This document shows positions 1 to 7,964 of a DNA stretch of 36,452 nucleotides, one piece after another. Both the position numbers and the translations under genes were made by a program. The DNA comes from Flavobacteriales bacterium (GTDB lineage Bacteria; Bacteroidota; Bacteroidia; NS11-12g; UBA955). Below the pieces are notes generated by a model that was not told the DNA's origin, did not search any database, and saw nothing but the letters and a program-made list of their open reading frames with translations. The stretch is from contig CANHQZ010000020.1 of NCBI GenBank assembly GCA_947463125.1, positions 1 through 36,452 of the forward strand, written 5' to 3'. Each line of letters begins with the position of its first letter. Positions within the stretch are counted from its first letter, which is position 1.

Positions 1-167
1 ATTTCGTTATGCTTTTTGGCATCCAAAATATGGTCTTTATATGTTGCCAGCCATTTGCCCAGGTGAACGTCGTAGCTGTTGCTACCTAGACAGTGCCTGT
101 CGTAAGGTTCAATCTTGATGGTTTCCTTGTCAATTTCTTCCAGTATGCGCTTGTCGGACAAAATCAT
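1..167 (-). CDS. dcd: dCTP deaminase, N-terminal part (cut by window edge)
   Basis: Fifty-five codons read leftwards from an ATG at 167 and run off the window, so the C-terminal two thirds are missing. The protein begins MILSDKRILEEIDK and contains CLGSNSYDVHLGKWLATYKD, the conserved N-terminal block of Bacteroidota dCTP deaminases. The enzyme deaminates dCTP to dUTP in the cytoplasm and so feeds dTMP synthesis. The frame is open with no defects in the visible part. A -7-like box (172-179) ends four bases before the ATG. The gene diverges from the S1-domain gene at 263. The family call is from recognised sequence; the catalytic glutamate lies outside the window and was not seen. Confidence 0.9.
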   Translation of the reverse strand, partial: MILSDKRILEEIDKETIKIEPYDRHCLGSNSYDVHLGKWLATYKDHILDAKKHNE

Positions 168-171
168 GGAG

Positions 172-179
172 CGAAAATA
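172..179 (-). promoter_or_regulatory. -7 promoter box of dcd
   Basis: Read on the minus strand this is TATTTTCG, one base from the Bacteroidota consensus TAnnTTTG, followed by CTCC and the dcd ATG. The 4-nt gap would put the transcription start at or next to the start codon. No -33 TTG was found at the usual distance. Confidence 0.45.
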
Positions 180-250
180 TACATAGATAACCGAAGGTCA
201 ATCGGGGTGGGTGTTTTGTGGACAAATACCCAAAAGCGGGCAATACTCCG

Positions 251-258
251 TAGCTTTG
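251..258 (+). promoter_or_regulatory. -7 promoter box of the cvfB-like gene
   Basis: TAGCTTTG matches TAnnTTTG exactly and is separated from the ATG at 263 by only TGGC. A leaderless or nearly leaderless transcript is predicted. No TTG lies at the expected -33 position. Confidence 0.5.
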
Positions 259-262
259 TGGC

Positions 263-1099
263 ATGAAAGCCATTCCGGGCAAATACAACCGATTAAAAAT
301 AAACCGCCTGGTAGATTTCGGGGCGTTCCTGGATGATGGCGACGGTGGCGAAATTCTGATGCCCGGCAAATACCTGCCACCCGGCGCTGCCGCGGATGAC
401 ATGGTAGATGCCTTTGTGTACTACGACTCGGATGATCGTATTGTGGCTACAACCGAAAAACCCTATGTACAGCTTGGCGAATTTGCTGCGCTTACCTGCA
501 AATCCACCACCCACTTTGGCGCATTTATGGACTGGGGACTGCTAAAAGACCTGCTGGTGCCGATACGCGAACAAAATGTTCCCATGATGCGCGGCAGAAA
601 ATATGTGGTGTATGTATATTTCGATAAAGTGTCGGAAAGACTTGCCGGCACAGCTAAAATCAGTAAATTTCTGAACAATACCCCACTGCCCTATGAGGAA
701 GGAGATGCTGTTGATTTGCTCATCTGGAACAAGACACCCCTGGGATACAACGCCATTATAGGAAAAGAACACAGTGGCATTATTTATTCCAACGAAGTTT
801 TTCAGCCCTTAACAACCGGCGATAAAATCACCGGCTACATCAAGCACATTCGTCCGGACGGCAAAACCGACCTATCTCTGCAAAAAAGCGGCATGGCGCA
901 TGTGGACGATATGGCAGAACGCATACTGCAGACGCTGCGCGAAAACGATGGCTACATCGGCCTCACCGACAACAGCAGCCCCGAAGACATTTACGAGCGA
1001 TTTGGCATGAGCAAAAAAGCCTGGAAAAAGGCAGTGGGAACGCTGTACAAGGCACGTAAAATCGACATCACACCCAACGGAATTCGTTTGGAAATGTGA
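263..1099 (+). CDS. CvfB/YitL-family S1 RNA-binding protein
   Basis: This 278-residue protein has the layout of the CvfB family: tandem S1-like beta-barrel units over about residues 5-210 and a C-terminal winged helix (about 220-278, containing SPEDIYERFGMSKKAWKKAV). Within the S1 part, FGAFLDDGDGGEILMP, HFGAFMDWGLLKDLLVP and ITGYIKHIRPDGKTDLSLQ are recognisable repeats. Family members bind RNA and affect virulence or stress gene expression post-transcriptionally in Firmicutes; the target in Bacteroidota is unknown. The start at 263 is the first ATG after an exact -7 box. The gene diverges from dcd and converges on the WD40 gene with a 16-bp gap. The family assignment is firm; the biological role is not. 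Confidence 0.85.
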   Translation: MKAIPGKYNRLKINRLVDFGAFLDDGDGGEILMPGKYLPPGAAADDMVDAFVYYDSDDRIVATTEKPYVQLGEFAALTCKSTTHFGAFMDWGLLKDLLVPIREQNVPMMRGRKYVVYVYFDKVSERLAGTAKISKFLNNTPLPYEEGDAVDLLIWNKTPLGYNAIIGKEHSGIIYSNEVFQPLTTGDKITGYIKHIRPDGKTDLSLQKSGMAHVDDMAERILQTLRENDGYIGLTDNSSPEDIYERFGMSKKAWKKAVGTLYKARKIDITPNGIRLEM

Positions 1100-1115
1100 T
1101 ATTTTTTTCGTACAT

Positions 1116-2009
1116 TTAGTCTTTTATTTCCGTCAAAACAATCCGCCTGTCATCGCCGGCGCTGAGGATTCGGGTTTCATCCAGCCAAATCAGGCTATTC
1201 ACGGAAGAGGTGTGAAACGGCAATTTGTCATTGTCAATAACCTTCAGCAATTCAAGGCTGTGTGTATCCCATATTTTCATGGTTTTATCCATGCTGCCTG
1301 TGGCAAACCATTTCCCTTCGGGATTCAGCACAACGGAATGAATATGCAGCAAATGGGCCGGAATGGTTTGTTGTAATTCGCCGTTTGCTGCCCACGTTTT
1401 TAACGTTGCATCGCGTCCGCCGCTCAACATGCGGTTTCCGGGCAAAGCACACATATCGAAAACACTTTGTGTATGCCCGTGAAGGGTTTTCTGCAACTTC
1501 GCGTCCGCATCATATACACGAATGGCAAAATCGCTGCTGCCTGCCCACAGATTACCGGTTTCATCCAAACACAGTGCGCGGGTTGCTGCGCCGGAATTGT
1601 TTATTTCAGCCGTAATTTCGAATTGATGGTTCCAACGCAGAATACGTCCGTCGCCACCGGCAGTTATCAAGCCTTCGGAAGTTTTTAATATGCGATACAA
1701 ACCTTTGTCGTGAGCCAGTAACCTGCGCACAAAGGGGTTTGAACCAAACACATCACCAATCACAAACAAATCACCCTGCCCGGAACCTGCCAACAACAGT
1801 TTTTCTTCAGCATCATATGACAACGAAAAAATATTGCCCGGAACCTTGGCAACCAGCTGCCCGTCATCCTGTCCTGCAGGCCAGTGCACCAGCATTCCGT
1901 CGCCGGAGGCCGAAAAAAAACCTCCTGAACCATCAGCACACATCGCATACACAGCCGATTGGTGTCCGGTGTATGTTTTGAGGTGCTTTGCCTGTAATTT
2001 TGCAGCCAT
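1116..2009 (-). CDS. WD40 repeat protein
   Basis: From the ATG at 2009 the product is 297 residues and begins MAAKLQAKHLKTYTGHQSAV. It is built of about seven WD40 blades, seen as recurring GH...V...C/L...GG.D.....W units, for example GHTQSVFDMCALPGNRMLSG and ATGSMDKTMKIWD. It has no signal peptide, so a cytoplasmic beta-propeller acting as a protein-binding scaffold is likely. An in-frame extension to 2102 exists but would read back through the divergent phosphopantetheinyl transferase gene and lacks family-like sequence. The start codon overlaps that of the gene at 2008 (CATG). Its partner is unknown. Confidence 0.85.
   Translation of the reverse strand: MAAKLQAKHLKTYTGHQSAVYAMCADGSGGFFSASGDGMLVHWPAGQDDGQLVAKVPGNIFSLSYDAEEKLLLAGSGQGDLFVIGDVFGSNPFVRRLLAHDKGLYRILKTSEGLITAGGDGRILRWNHQFEITAEINNSGAATRALCLDETGNLWAGSSDFAIRVYDADAKLQKTLHGHTQSVFDMCALPGNRMLSGGRDATLKTWAANGELQQTIPAHLLHIHSVVLNPEGKWFATGSMDKTMKIWDTHSLELLKVIDNDKLPFHTSSVNSLIWLDETRILSAGDDRRIVLTEIKD
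1995..2002 (+). promoter_or_regulatory. -7 promoter box of the phosphopantetheinyl transferase gene
   Basis: TAATTTTG lies five bases before the ATG at 2008, inside the first codons of the opposing WD40 gene. It fits TAnnTTTG and the short-leader pattern seen elsewhere in the window, but lying within coding sequence it may be chance. Confidence 0.35.
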
Positions 2010-2640
2010 GCCGTTGGATCGTCTGATGTTTCCCCAACCAGGTAAAAAAATTGCCTTCTGGCAAATTACCGAGGATGAAGAAACGCTTTTACAAATGTAC
2101 AACCCAACTGCGGAGGAGATTGTTTTTTTACAAGGTCTTCACGAAAGCAAGCGATTGCATTTTCTGAGCAGCCGTTTGCTGCTGCGCACCCTGGTACCCA
2201 ATGGAAAACTGGCCAAAGACGATGCCGGAAAACCCCATTTTGAAGACAAAACCCCGCACATCAGCATTAGCCACAGCGGGAATTATGCAGCGGCGATTAT
2301 TGACGAGAACAATCCCACCGGCATTGACATTGAAACACAGGGCCCCAAAATCCTGCGGATTGAGGATAAATTTTGCAACGCCGATGATAAAACCAACATT
2401 CGCAAAAGCCACCACAGTCTATGTTTGCTAATTATGTGGGGCGCCAAGGAAAGTCTGTATAAATGGTATGGCAAAAAGGAAGTGGATTTTAAAAAACATA
2501 TGACCGTGGGCCCTTTCGAAACAGGGGATTCAGGCCGGTTCTCTGCAACATTTCACAAACCCGGAATACAGCAGGATTTTGTTATGGAATACGCCGTTTT
2601 TGAAGGTCACGTGGCCGTTTGGATTCACGAAATGCTATAA
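2008..2640 (+). CDS. 4'-phosphopantetheinyl transferase superfamily protein
   Basis: The 210-residue product carries the two signature motifs of the superfamily: GIDIE, supplying the Mg-binding Asp, and WGAKESLYKWYG, equivalent to WxxKEAxxK. Such enzymes move phosphopantetheine from CoA onto a serine of an acyl or peptidyl carrier protein. A single compact domain of this length fits the Bacteroidota form, whose members commonly start MPLxK, which supports the ATG at 2008. The same frame extends back to 1834 but that part is antisense to the WD40 gene. The stop interlocks with that of the convergent flippase gene (6-bp overlap). Whether it serves ACP or a secondary-metabolite carrier cannot be told. 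Confidence 0.85.
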   Translation: MPLDRLMFPQPGKKIAFWQITEDEETLLQMYNPTAEEIVFLQGLHESKRLHFLSSRLLLRTLVPNGKLAKDDAGKPHFEDKTPHISISHSGNYAAAIIDENNPTGIDIETQGPKILRIEDKFCNADDKTNIRKSHHSLCLLIMWGAKESLYKWYGKKEVDFKKHMTVGPFETGDSGRFSATFHKPGIQQDFVMEYAVFEGHVAVWIHEML

Positions 2641-3912
2641 CCGGGCTGAACGCCTTTTTAACATTCGCACCGCAATTTTCAGGATTAATTTGAACCGAAG
2701 CTTCCCCTTCAACCGGGCATTGGGATTCTGGTTTTTGAAAAACACATACACGACTACCAGTGTCAGAATAAAACCGGTATCCGCGGCAACGCAGGCTCCG
2801 TAAATTCCCCATTTGGGAATAAGCCAGAAAGCTACAGCTGTCTGCAATAAAAGACCTGCCAAATTGGCTACAAACAATGCCTTAAAGCGGTTTACCGCAT
2901 GCAGATAATGACTGAACAAACTGGAAGCTGCCACCGCCAGAATAGCCGGAATCAGCAGCAAGGTTGTGTCTTTCAAGGTTTCGAATCCGGCTCCAAAAAC
3001 CCAAACAAAAACCGATGAGGGCAATACTGCCAGCAGCAGAAAGGCTGCTACCGTTCCGAAAACGGCAAATACCGCATAGCGTAGGGTAATATCAGCCTTG
3101 AAATTTTCATTTTTACTGCGCAAAATCCTGACGTGTGCGATGGTACCAAAACTGTTGGCAAAAATCCAGATGGCGTCGGCAATGAGCAGGGCATTGGCAT
3201 AAATGCCTGCCGCTGCATGATTTCCCAAAAGATAAGTGAGCGAATACAAACTGAGGCGATAGGCCAGAAACTGCGCCAGGTGGCCGTTTTGGCTCCAGAA
3301 ACCATCCGTGAATAAGACCCCGGGAGGAGACGCTGCATTCTTAAAGGCAAGCAGAATGGGTTTTCTTAGCATCCATGAACTCAGAACCAGCACAATCAAA
3401 TACGCATAAAAAAGCGAAGCAATGGCTGTTCCTGCGCCCAAATCAATTTTATCCCATGATGACACAAAACCTACTAAAAACAATACTTTTAATAATTCCA
3501 ACACCAGCTGGAGACGATTGCGCTCCTTTACCATGGACAAACCCTGTTGCACATTATATTGTATATTCAGCAATACCATGGGAAGGGAAACAAACCCAAC
3601 CATCCAGGCCATTTTAGAGCCGGAACCAAATATCATTAGGAGAACAAAACCGCTTAGCAGCACAAATACTGACCATGCAACACTGAAAGGAAACAATGCG
3701 GAAAGCGAAAAACGCTGCATTGCATTGGCAAGGTTGCTGCCGCCCACAAAATCGTTGCCCATCATTAAAAAACCCGCCCAAAACAAAACCAACCCCAGCT
3801 CTCCCCTGCCCTCCGGCCCCATCCAGCGCGAGCATAAAATAACAAATACCGCCGCCAGCGCAGTTCTCAACAACTGACTAACAAATGTACTGAGGGCGCT
3901 GCTGTTGCTCAT
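2635..3912 (-). CDS. Polysaccharide flippase-like membrane protein (Wzx/MOP type)
   Basis: From the ATG at 3912 the protein has 425 residues and about twelve to fourteen hydrophobic segments, beginning MSNSSALSTFVSQLLRTALA and continuing SRWMGPEGRGELGLVLF, the N-terminal pattern of polysaccharide biosynthesis exporters. It would flip lipid-linked sugar units across the inner membrane. The C-terminus is a short basic tail. The start shares ATGA with the asparagine synthase stop, so it is translationally coupled as the third gene of a glycosyltransferase-amidotransferase-flippase unit. A longer in-frame start at 3963 lies within the upstream gene and is unlikely. The exported glycan is unknown. 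Confidence 0.85.
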   Translation of the reverse strand: MSNSSALSTFVSQLLRTALAAVFVILCSRWMGPEGRGELGLVLFWAGFLMMGNDFVGGSNLANAMQRFSLSALFPFSVAWSVFVLLSGFVLLMIFGSGSKMAWMVGFVSLPMVLLNIQYNVQQGLSMVKERNRLQLVLELLKVLFLVGFVSSWDKIDLGAGTAIASLFYAYLIVLVLSSWMLRKPILLAFKNAASPPGVLFTDGFWSQNGHLAQFLAYRLSLYSLTYLLGNHAAAGIYANALLIADAIWIFANSFGTIAHVRILRSKNENFKADITLRYAVFAVFGTVAAFLLLAVLPSSVFVWVFGAGFETLKDTTLLLIPAILAVAASSLFSHYLHAVNRFKALFVANLAGLLLQTAVAFWLIPKWGIYGACVAADTGFILTLVVVYVFFKNQNPNARLKGKLRFKLILKIAVRMLKRRSARL

Positions 3913-5756
3913 GGGTGGGATTGTTGGAGGAAAACCGACAATGCGGCCAAACGAAAATACCATTTCAAGCCATTTTCATCCTCTTCCTTCAGGTTTTTCA
4001 GTAAAATTTCTCTTTTCGTCCTTGGTGACCAGGCATCCAGCAAATCCGACATTACATAGCCCGCCCAGGCATTTCGATGCTTCCAGGTGAGTGTGGCATC
4101 CGGCACGGTAAATCCTTTCTTGTCCACCCGCCAGCGAACTAATTCGGGCACCACATCTTTCAGCGCATCGCGCAACACACCTTTGGTATAGCCGTTTTTG
4201 ATTTTATCCTTCAACGGAACATTCAGCCATTTTGCCAGTTGCATATCATCGGCAAAGGGATTGCGGCTTTCCAGTCCGTGGGCCATGCCGTTCAGATCTT
4301 CCCAGGTTAGCATTTGACTCAATTTCTGCCCATAAAAATCAGCATTCATTTTATGGTCGGCACTCAGGTGAGAAAGCCGAGGCAGATACAAATCAAATTG
4401 CCACAAATCGAGGCTGATAAGTCCGCACGCATGTTTCTTTGCCGCCATGGCTGACAGGAATGGCATAAAGGTTTTGGCCTGTAGTTTCAGGTTTTCTTTT
4501 AGGGCAGTTCCGTAGGAAACCGGTAATTGATTTTTGCCCAGAAATGTTCCCTGCAATGCCCAAAAATCGCGGTATAGATAATCGGGATAACCGCCGAAAA
4601 GTTCATCGGCGCCTTGTCCGTTGAAAAACACCGTTACGCCTTGCGATTGGGCCAGCCGGCAAAGTTCATAATGCGCAAGGTTGTTCCATGCGATGGGCGG
4701 CATATCCGAGGCTCGGGCAACCTCTTCCAGCAAATGCGGACCGGCATCTTCAATGGCCAATGTGTGCCATCCGGCGCGGTTGTACTCTGCCACCTGCTGC
4801 TGCCATTGCCGTTCATCTGACTGTGGATCGGAAGAAACCACGGAAAACAGATGCAGCGGCGCATCAGGGCCGAGTGAATGACGGGCAAGGCCAATCACTG
4901 CGGCGCTATCGAGTCCGCCACTTACGGCAAATCCCAGCGGCACATCCGACATCAAACGCTTGCCCACACTGCCTTGCAGTTGCGTGCGCAAGTCAGCGCC
5001 GGGTTTTTCCTCGTTTTCAGGATAGTAAACAATGGCTGTTTCCAGGGTTTTCAGATTCACATCCACACCCTCCTGCACGATTTCTATTTCGTTATAAAAA
5101 CCCTGATCCGGCAGTATAATCCCTTCGCACAGATGGTGAAAGACCGCCTGAGGATTGATGCTGACCGCATTCAGAAAATTGCGCAGTGCCTTGGTTTCCG
5201 ATGAAAACGCAAATGCAGTTTCGGTTTGGGCATACACCAAAGGCTTGACACCGGTGGTATCGCGGCGCAGTTGCAGTGTGCGATTTTCAAGATTTACAAA
5301 GCCCAGGGCAAAAAAACCGTCGAGCTGCTGCACGGCTTCCGCAGTGAGGGTTTTTAACAAATTGAAAACCGTTTCTGTGTCCGTCCGGCTTTGGTTTTGA
5401 AACCCGTATGCATTATCAAGCTCCTTAAAACTGAAGGTTTCGCCGTTGTAAGACAAAATATGATTTTCGTCATAAAATGGCTGATGTCCCTGTGGTCCGG
5501 GCTGTATAATGCTGAGTCTTCGGTGAACAATACCGCCGATGTATTCGCCTTCTGCTGATTGAATGTGTGGCAGCTGCAGTGCAAGTAAACTTCGGTTTCC
5601 TGCAAAAGCGTGTGGCTTCCAGTTTGTGTCAATTAACACAAAACCTTCATCATCAGGTCCGCGGTGTGCCAGGTCTTCCGAAAATTGCAGGCATATCCTT
5701 GACATATCCGCCGCGGGCATGGGTTTGAGGCTGAATATTCCGGCAATTCCGCACAT
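3909..5756 (-). CDS. asnB: Asparagine synthase (glutamine-hydrolysing) family amidotransferase
   Basis: This 615-residue two-domain enzyme starts MCGIAGIFSL, with Cys2 as the class II glutaminase nucleophile after Met removal. It then shows AHRGPDDEG, HRRLSIIQ and SYNGETFSFKEL typical of the amidotransferase half. The synthetase half has the ATP-binding loop VSGGLDSAAVIG (about residue 280) and FFNGQGADELFGGYPDY. It converts Asp to Asn, or in glycan clusters amidates uronic-acid sugars, using glutamine. It sits between a glycosyltransferase (2-bp gap) and a flippase (4-bp overlap), which favours a role in surface polysaccharide over general asparagine supply. All key residues are present. Confidence 0.9.
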   Translation of the reverse strand: MCGIAGIFSLKPMPAADMSRICLQFSEDLAHRGPDDEGFVLIDTNWKPHAFAGNRSLLALQLPHIQSAEGEYIGGIVHRRLSIIQPGPQGHQPFYDENHILSYNGETFSFKELDNAYGFQNQSRTDTETVFNLLKTLTAEAVQQLDGFFALGFVNLENRTLQLRRDTTGVKPLVYAQTETAFAFSSETKALRNFLNAVSINPQAVFHHLCEGIILPDQGFYNEIEIVQEGVDVNLKTLETAIVYYPENEEKPGADLRTQLQGSVGKRLMSDVPLGFAVSGGLDSAAVIGLARHSLGPDAPLHLFSVVSSDPQSDERQWQQQVAEYNRAGWHTLAIEDAGPHLLEEVARASDMPPIAWNNLAHYELCRLAQSQGVTVFFNGQGADELFGGYPDYLYRDFWALQGTFLGKNQLPVSYGTALKENLKLQAKTFMPFLSAMAAKKHACGLISLDLWQFDLYLPRLSHLSADHKMNADFYGQKLSQMLTWEDLNGMAHGLESRNPFADDMQLAKWLNVPLKDKIKNGYTKGVLRDALKDVVPELVRWRVDKKGFTVPDATLTWKHRNAWAGYVMSDLLDAWSPRTKREILLKNLKEEDENGLKWYFRLAALSVFLQQSHP

Positions 5757-5758
5757 GG

Positions 5759-6880
5759 TTAGGGTATCAATTGTTGATATAGTGCCTCGTAGGCATCCAA
5801 CACGGCCTTTGTATTGAATTGTTGACGGGCTTTGGCGGCAATATAACTTCTGTCTGTCGAAAAACCCTCGGTTCTACGCATAGCTTCCAGCAATGAAGCG
5901 TCGTTATCTGCATCGCAGATGATTCCCATTTTTTCATCGATATACAAATCGGCGCCTTTGCAGGGGGTAAAAATAGCGGGTACACCCAGGCACAGTGCCT
6001 CCGCAATAACAAGACCGAAAGTTTCAAAACGGCTGTAGCTAAGCAGGAAATCGGCGTTTTGCATGCGCTTCAGCAGAATTGACTTGTCATCATTTGGTAC
6101 GAGCAGTTCAATTTTATCCCAGCTGTAGTGCGGATTCTCAGATTTGAAGACATTGAACGCATCTTCGGGGACATTTAGCTGCAAACGGGCATGGGGATTT
6201 TCCTGCGCATATTGCGAAAACACGCGAATGATCTTGTGGGTCTGCTTTTGCCTGAAATTGAAATTCGAAACATGCAGAAAGACAGGACCACCTGGTTTCG
6301 GATCAGCAATTTTAGCGTTGGTAAACTCCTGGGCCACCGGATTCGGGATTACCTGTACGGGTTTGCCGGTAGCAGACGAAATATGGTCTGCCAGATTGGC
6401 CGAAACAGCAGAGATGGCGGAAGCCCTGCGCATAGCCCATGCTGTGAGTTGCCGCTTCCAGCCCGGATATTGTCTGTCTTGAGGCAGCCAGTCGGTATTG
6501 TGTTCGGTAACTACCATCGGCAGATTTTTTCTTTTCAAAAATAAAACTGCATCCCAGGCGGCTTTCCAGCCCACCTGCACATGTATCAGATTTACATCAG
6601 CGCACATTTCCAGACATTGATTCAACAGTTTTTTCACATGGTACTGATGGTAGAAAGGAGCAAAAATTCCACTTTTTCGGGGAATGCTGATTTCAAACTC
6701 CTCAAAACCCGGCTGTGTGTGCCTTATAATTACCGGCTTACCACCTTTTGAATGATAACGAACATAGGCAACTGATACCTTACAGCGCGTGGCAAGTAAA
6801 GCCGCCAGTTCGCGGCAGAAAATGCCATTCAGTGGGTTTTCCGGGGTGGGATACCAGCTGCAAAAAAGAAGAATATGTAA
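5759..6880 (-). CDS. GT4-type glycosyltransferase lacking a recognisable start codon
   Basis: The C-terminal half is a GT-B donor-binding domain: VFLHVSNF, then SRFETFGLVIAEALCLGVPA with the EX7E motif of family GT4. The first GTG in frame (6637) would delete most of the acceptor-binding Rossmann fold. Translating further upstream gives clear family sequence, LHILLFCSWYPTPENPLNGI followed by FCRELAALLA, so coding runs to at least 6880. No ATG, GTG or TTG exists in frame between 6638 and about 6967; the position where family members start (MxILLFCSWYP) holds TTA. Either a rare start codon is used, the start was mutated, or there is a base error. It heads the asnB-flippase unit. The boundary given is the family-like start, not a proven one. 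Confidence 0.75.
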   Translation of the reverse strand, partial: LHILLFCSWYPTPENPLNGIFCRELAALLATRCKVSVAYVRYHSKGGKPVIIRHTQPGFEEFEISIPRKSGIFAPFYHQYHVKKLLNQCLEMCADVNLIHVQVGWKAAWDAVLFLKRKNLPMVVTEHNTDWLPQDRQYPGWKRQLTAWAMRRASAISAVSANLADHISSATGKPVQVIPNPVAQEFTNAKIADPKPGGPVFLHVSNFNFRQKQTHKIIRVFSQYAQENPHARLQLNVPEDAFNVFKSENPHYSWDKIELLVPNDDKSILLKRMQNADFLLSYSRFETFGLVIAEALCLGVPAIFTPCKGADLYIDEKMGIICDADNDASLLEAMRRTEGFSTDRSYIAAKARQQFNTKAVLDAYEALYQQLIP

Positions 6881-6975
6881 GGGTCGCTGCGCTTGGATAG
6901 GTGCAAAGATGATAAAACGTATTGAATTCCTGTTGAGAAAATGATGAATGTTCCTTAAATTTGCAGCCCTTTACG

Positions 6976-7049
6976 GCGGATATAGCTCAGTTGGTTAGAG
7001 CACCAGTTTGTGGCACTGGGGGTCGCCGGTTCGAACCCGGTTATTCGCC
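6976..7049 (+). tRNA. tRNA-His (anticodon GTG)
   Basis: The sequence folds as a cloverleaf: acceptor GCGGATA pairs with TATTCGC, D-stem GCTC/GAGC, anticodon stem CCAGT/ACTGG around loop TTGTGGC (anticodon GTG), and T-arm GCCGG-TTCGAAC-CCGGT. A G at 6975 and the discriminator C at 7049 supply the extra G-1:C73 pair that marks histidine tRNAs. A complete 3' CCA is not encoded. G34 of this anticodon is a standard queuosine position, and tgt is also in this window. A terminator follows at 7067. Confidence 0.96.
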
Positions 7050-7066
7050 CAAGGTAATTTCAAAGT

Positions 7067-7096
7067 AAAAAAGCGGCCTCAGTGCCGCTTTTTATT
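7067..7096 (+). terminator. Intrinsic terminator after tRNA-His
   Basis: A stem AAAAAAGCGGC / GCCGCTTTTT with loop CTCAGT is followed by a T-rich tract. It lies 18 bp after the tRNA end and before the promoter of the next gene. Confidence 0.85.
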
Positions 7097-7113
7097 TTCT
7101 CATTTGTCATCGA

Positions 7114-7146
7114 TTGGGGGCAATAAGCTTGAACCTTGTATATTTG
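7114..7146 (+). promoter_or_regulatory. Promoter of the outer-membrane protein gene at 7163
   Basis: A TTG at 7114-7116 and TATATTTG at 7139-7146 are separated by 22 bp, within the range of Bacteroidota sigma-A promoters. The ATG follows 16 bp after the -7 box. Confidence 0.5.
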
Positions 7147-7162
7147 TCAAAACGTTTATCAC

Positions 7163-7831
7163 ATGAAAAAAATTGTTTTTCTGCTGAGTGCCGTGCTTAC
7201 CGGCTCAACTGCTTTCTCGCAACCCCAAGCGGATATGCAGGTTCCGTCAACCATTTTAAAATTTAGCCCGCAGCACCTGATACGCGGGGGTTTGTGGATG
7301 ACCGGTGAGTTCGTTGGTAAAGACCAGAAAAAAGCCCATCAGCTGAGTTTGGAGGTAATGTACAGACAACCCACCGACAATTACAACGGTATTACCAAAG
7401 GGGTGGGCTTTACTGCAGAATATCAGTATAAATATTACCTAAACCGTTTTCATATTGAAAAATCACTTTCCGGCAGGCAATCTGCCAATGGATATTATGT
7501 AGGTATGTTTGGGCAGTTTGGGCAATACGATGAAAAATCAAATTATTCTGAATATATATATAACCCGATAACGCAGCAATCTACATACGTAGAAAAAAAC
7601 AATGAAGTGAAAACCACTGCTGTGTATCCCGGTTTTGTAATTGGTCTACAAAGATCCATAGGCGAATCCTTTTACATAGATTTTTATGCCGGTGCAGGGA
7701 TGCGCGTTTCCAACAGTACCGTTAAAAAAGATGACCCTTCCTTCGATTATAAACAAAGTCCAGGTGCATACTTCATTTACCACAACGGCCTGCTTCCCAA
7801 AATTGGAATGAGCATTGGGGTTGGGTTTTAA
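7163..7831 (+). CDS. Secreted outer-membrane beta-barrel-like protein of unknown function
   Basis: The start at 7163 gives 222 residues beginning with a signal peptide (MKKIVFLLSAVLTGSTAFSQ, cleavage probably after AFS or SQ). The rest is made of alternating amphipathic strands rich in Tyr, Phe and Gly, such as GVGFTAEYQYKYYLNRF, GYYVGMFGQFGQYDE and SFYIDFYAGAGMRVSNS. It ends GMSIGVGF with a terminal aromatic residue, as expected for a small eight- to ten-stranded outer-membrane barrel. An in-frame upstream ATG at 7136 would place the promoter box within the gene, so it is rejected. It stands alone between the tRNA terminator and an A+T-rich stretch. No specific family is recognised. Confidence 0.75.
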   Translation: MKKIVFLLSAVLTGSTAFSQPQADMQVPSTILKFSPQHLIRGGLWMTGEFVGKDQKKAHQLSLEVMYRQPTDNYNGITKGVGFTAEYQYKYYLNRFHIEKSLSGRQSANGYYVGMFGQFGQYDEKSNYSEYIYNPITQQSTYVEKNNEVKTTAVYPGFVIGLQRSIGESFYIDFYAGAGMRVSNSTVKKDDPSFDYKQSPGAYFIYHNGLLPKIGMSIGVGF

Positions 7832-7964
7832 AAATTACCGGTAAAAGGTTTTCATCGAAATCAAATAAATTATTCGGGGAGCATCTACACAATGCGATAG
7901 TTGCATCCTAAATACAATGTTGAACAAGTTTAACAAACTGAAATTTTAGACAATACAATATACT

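Noticed and set aside
1834-2007. N-terminal extension of the phosphopantetheinyl transferase to 1834
   Set aside because: The added residues are Pro/Ser/Cys-rich antisense of the WD40 gene, and family members start at the MPL corresponding to 2008.
7026-7050. tRNA-His 3' end as an integration site for the accessory pocket
   Set aside because: I found no second copy of the tRNA 3' end in the window and no integrase gene; the duplication that does exist belongs to folE.
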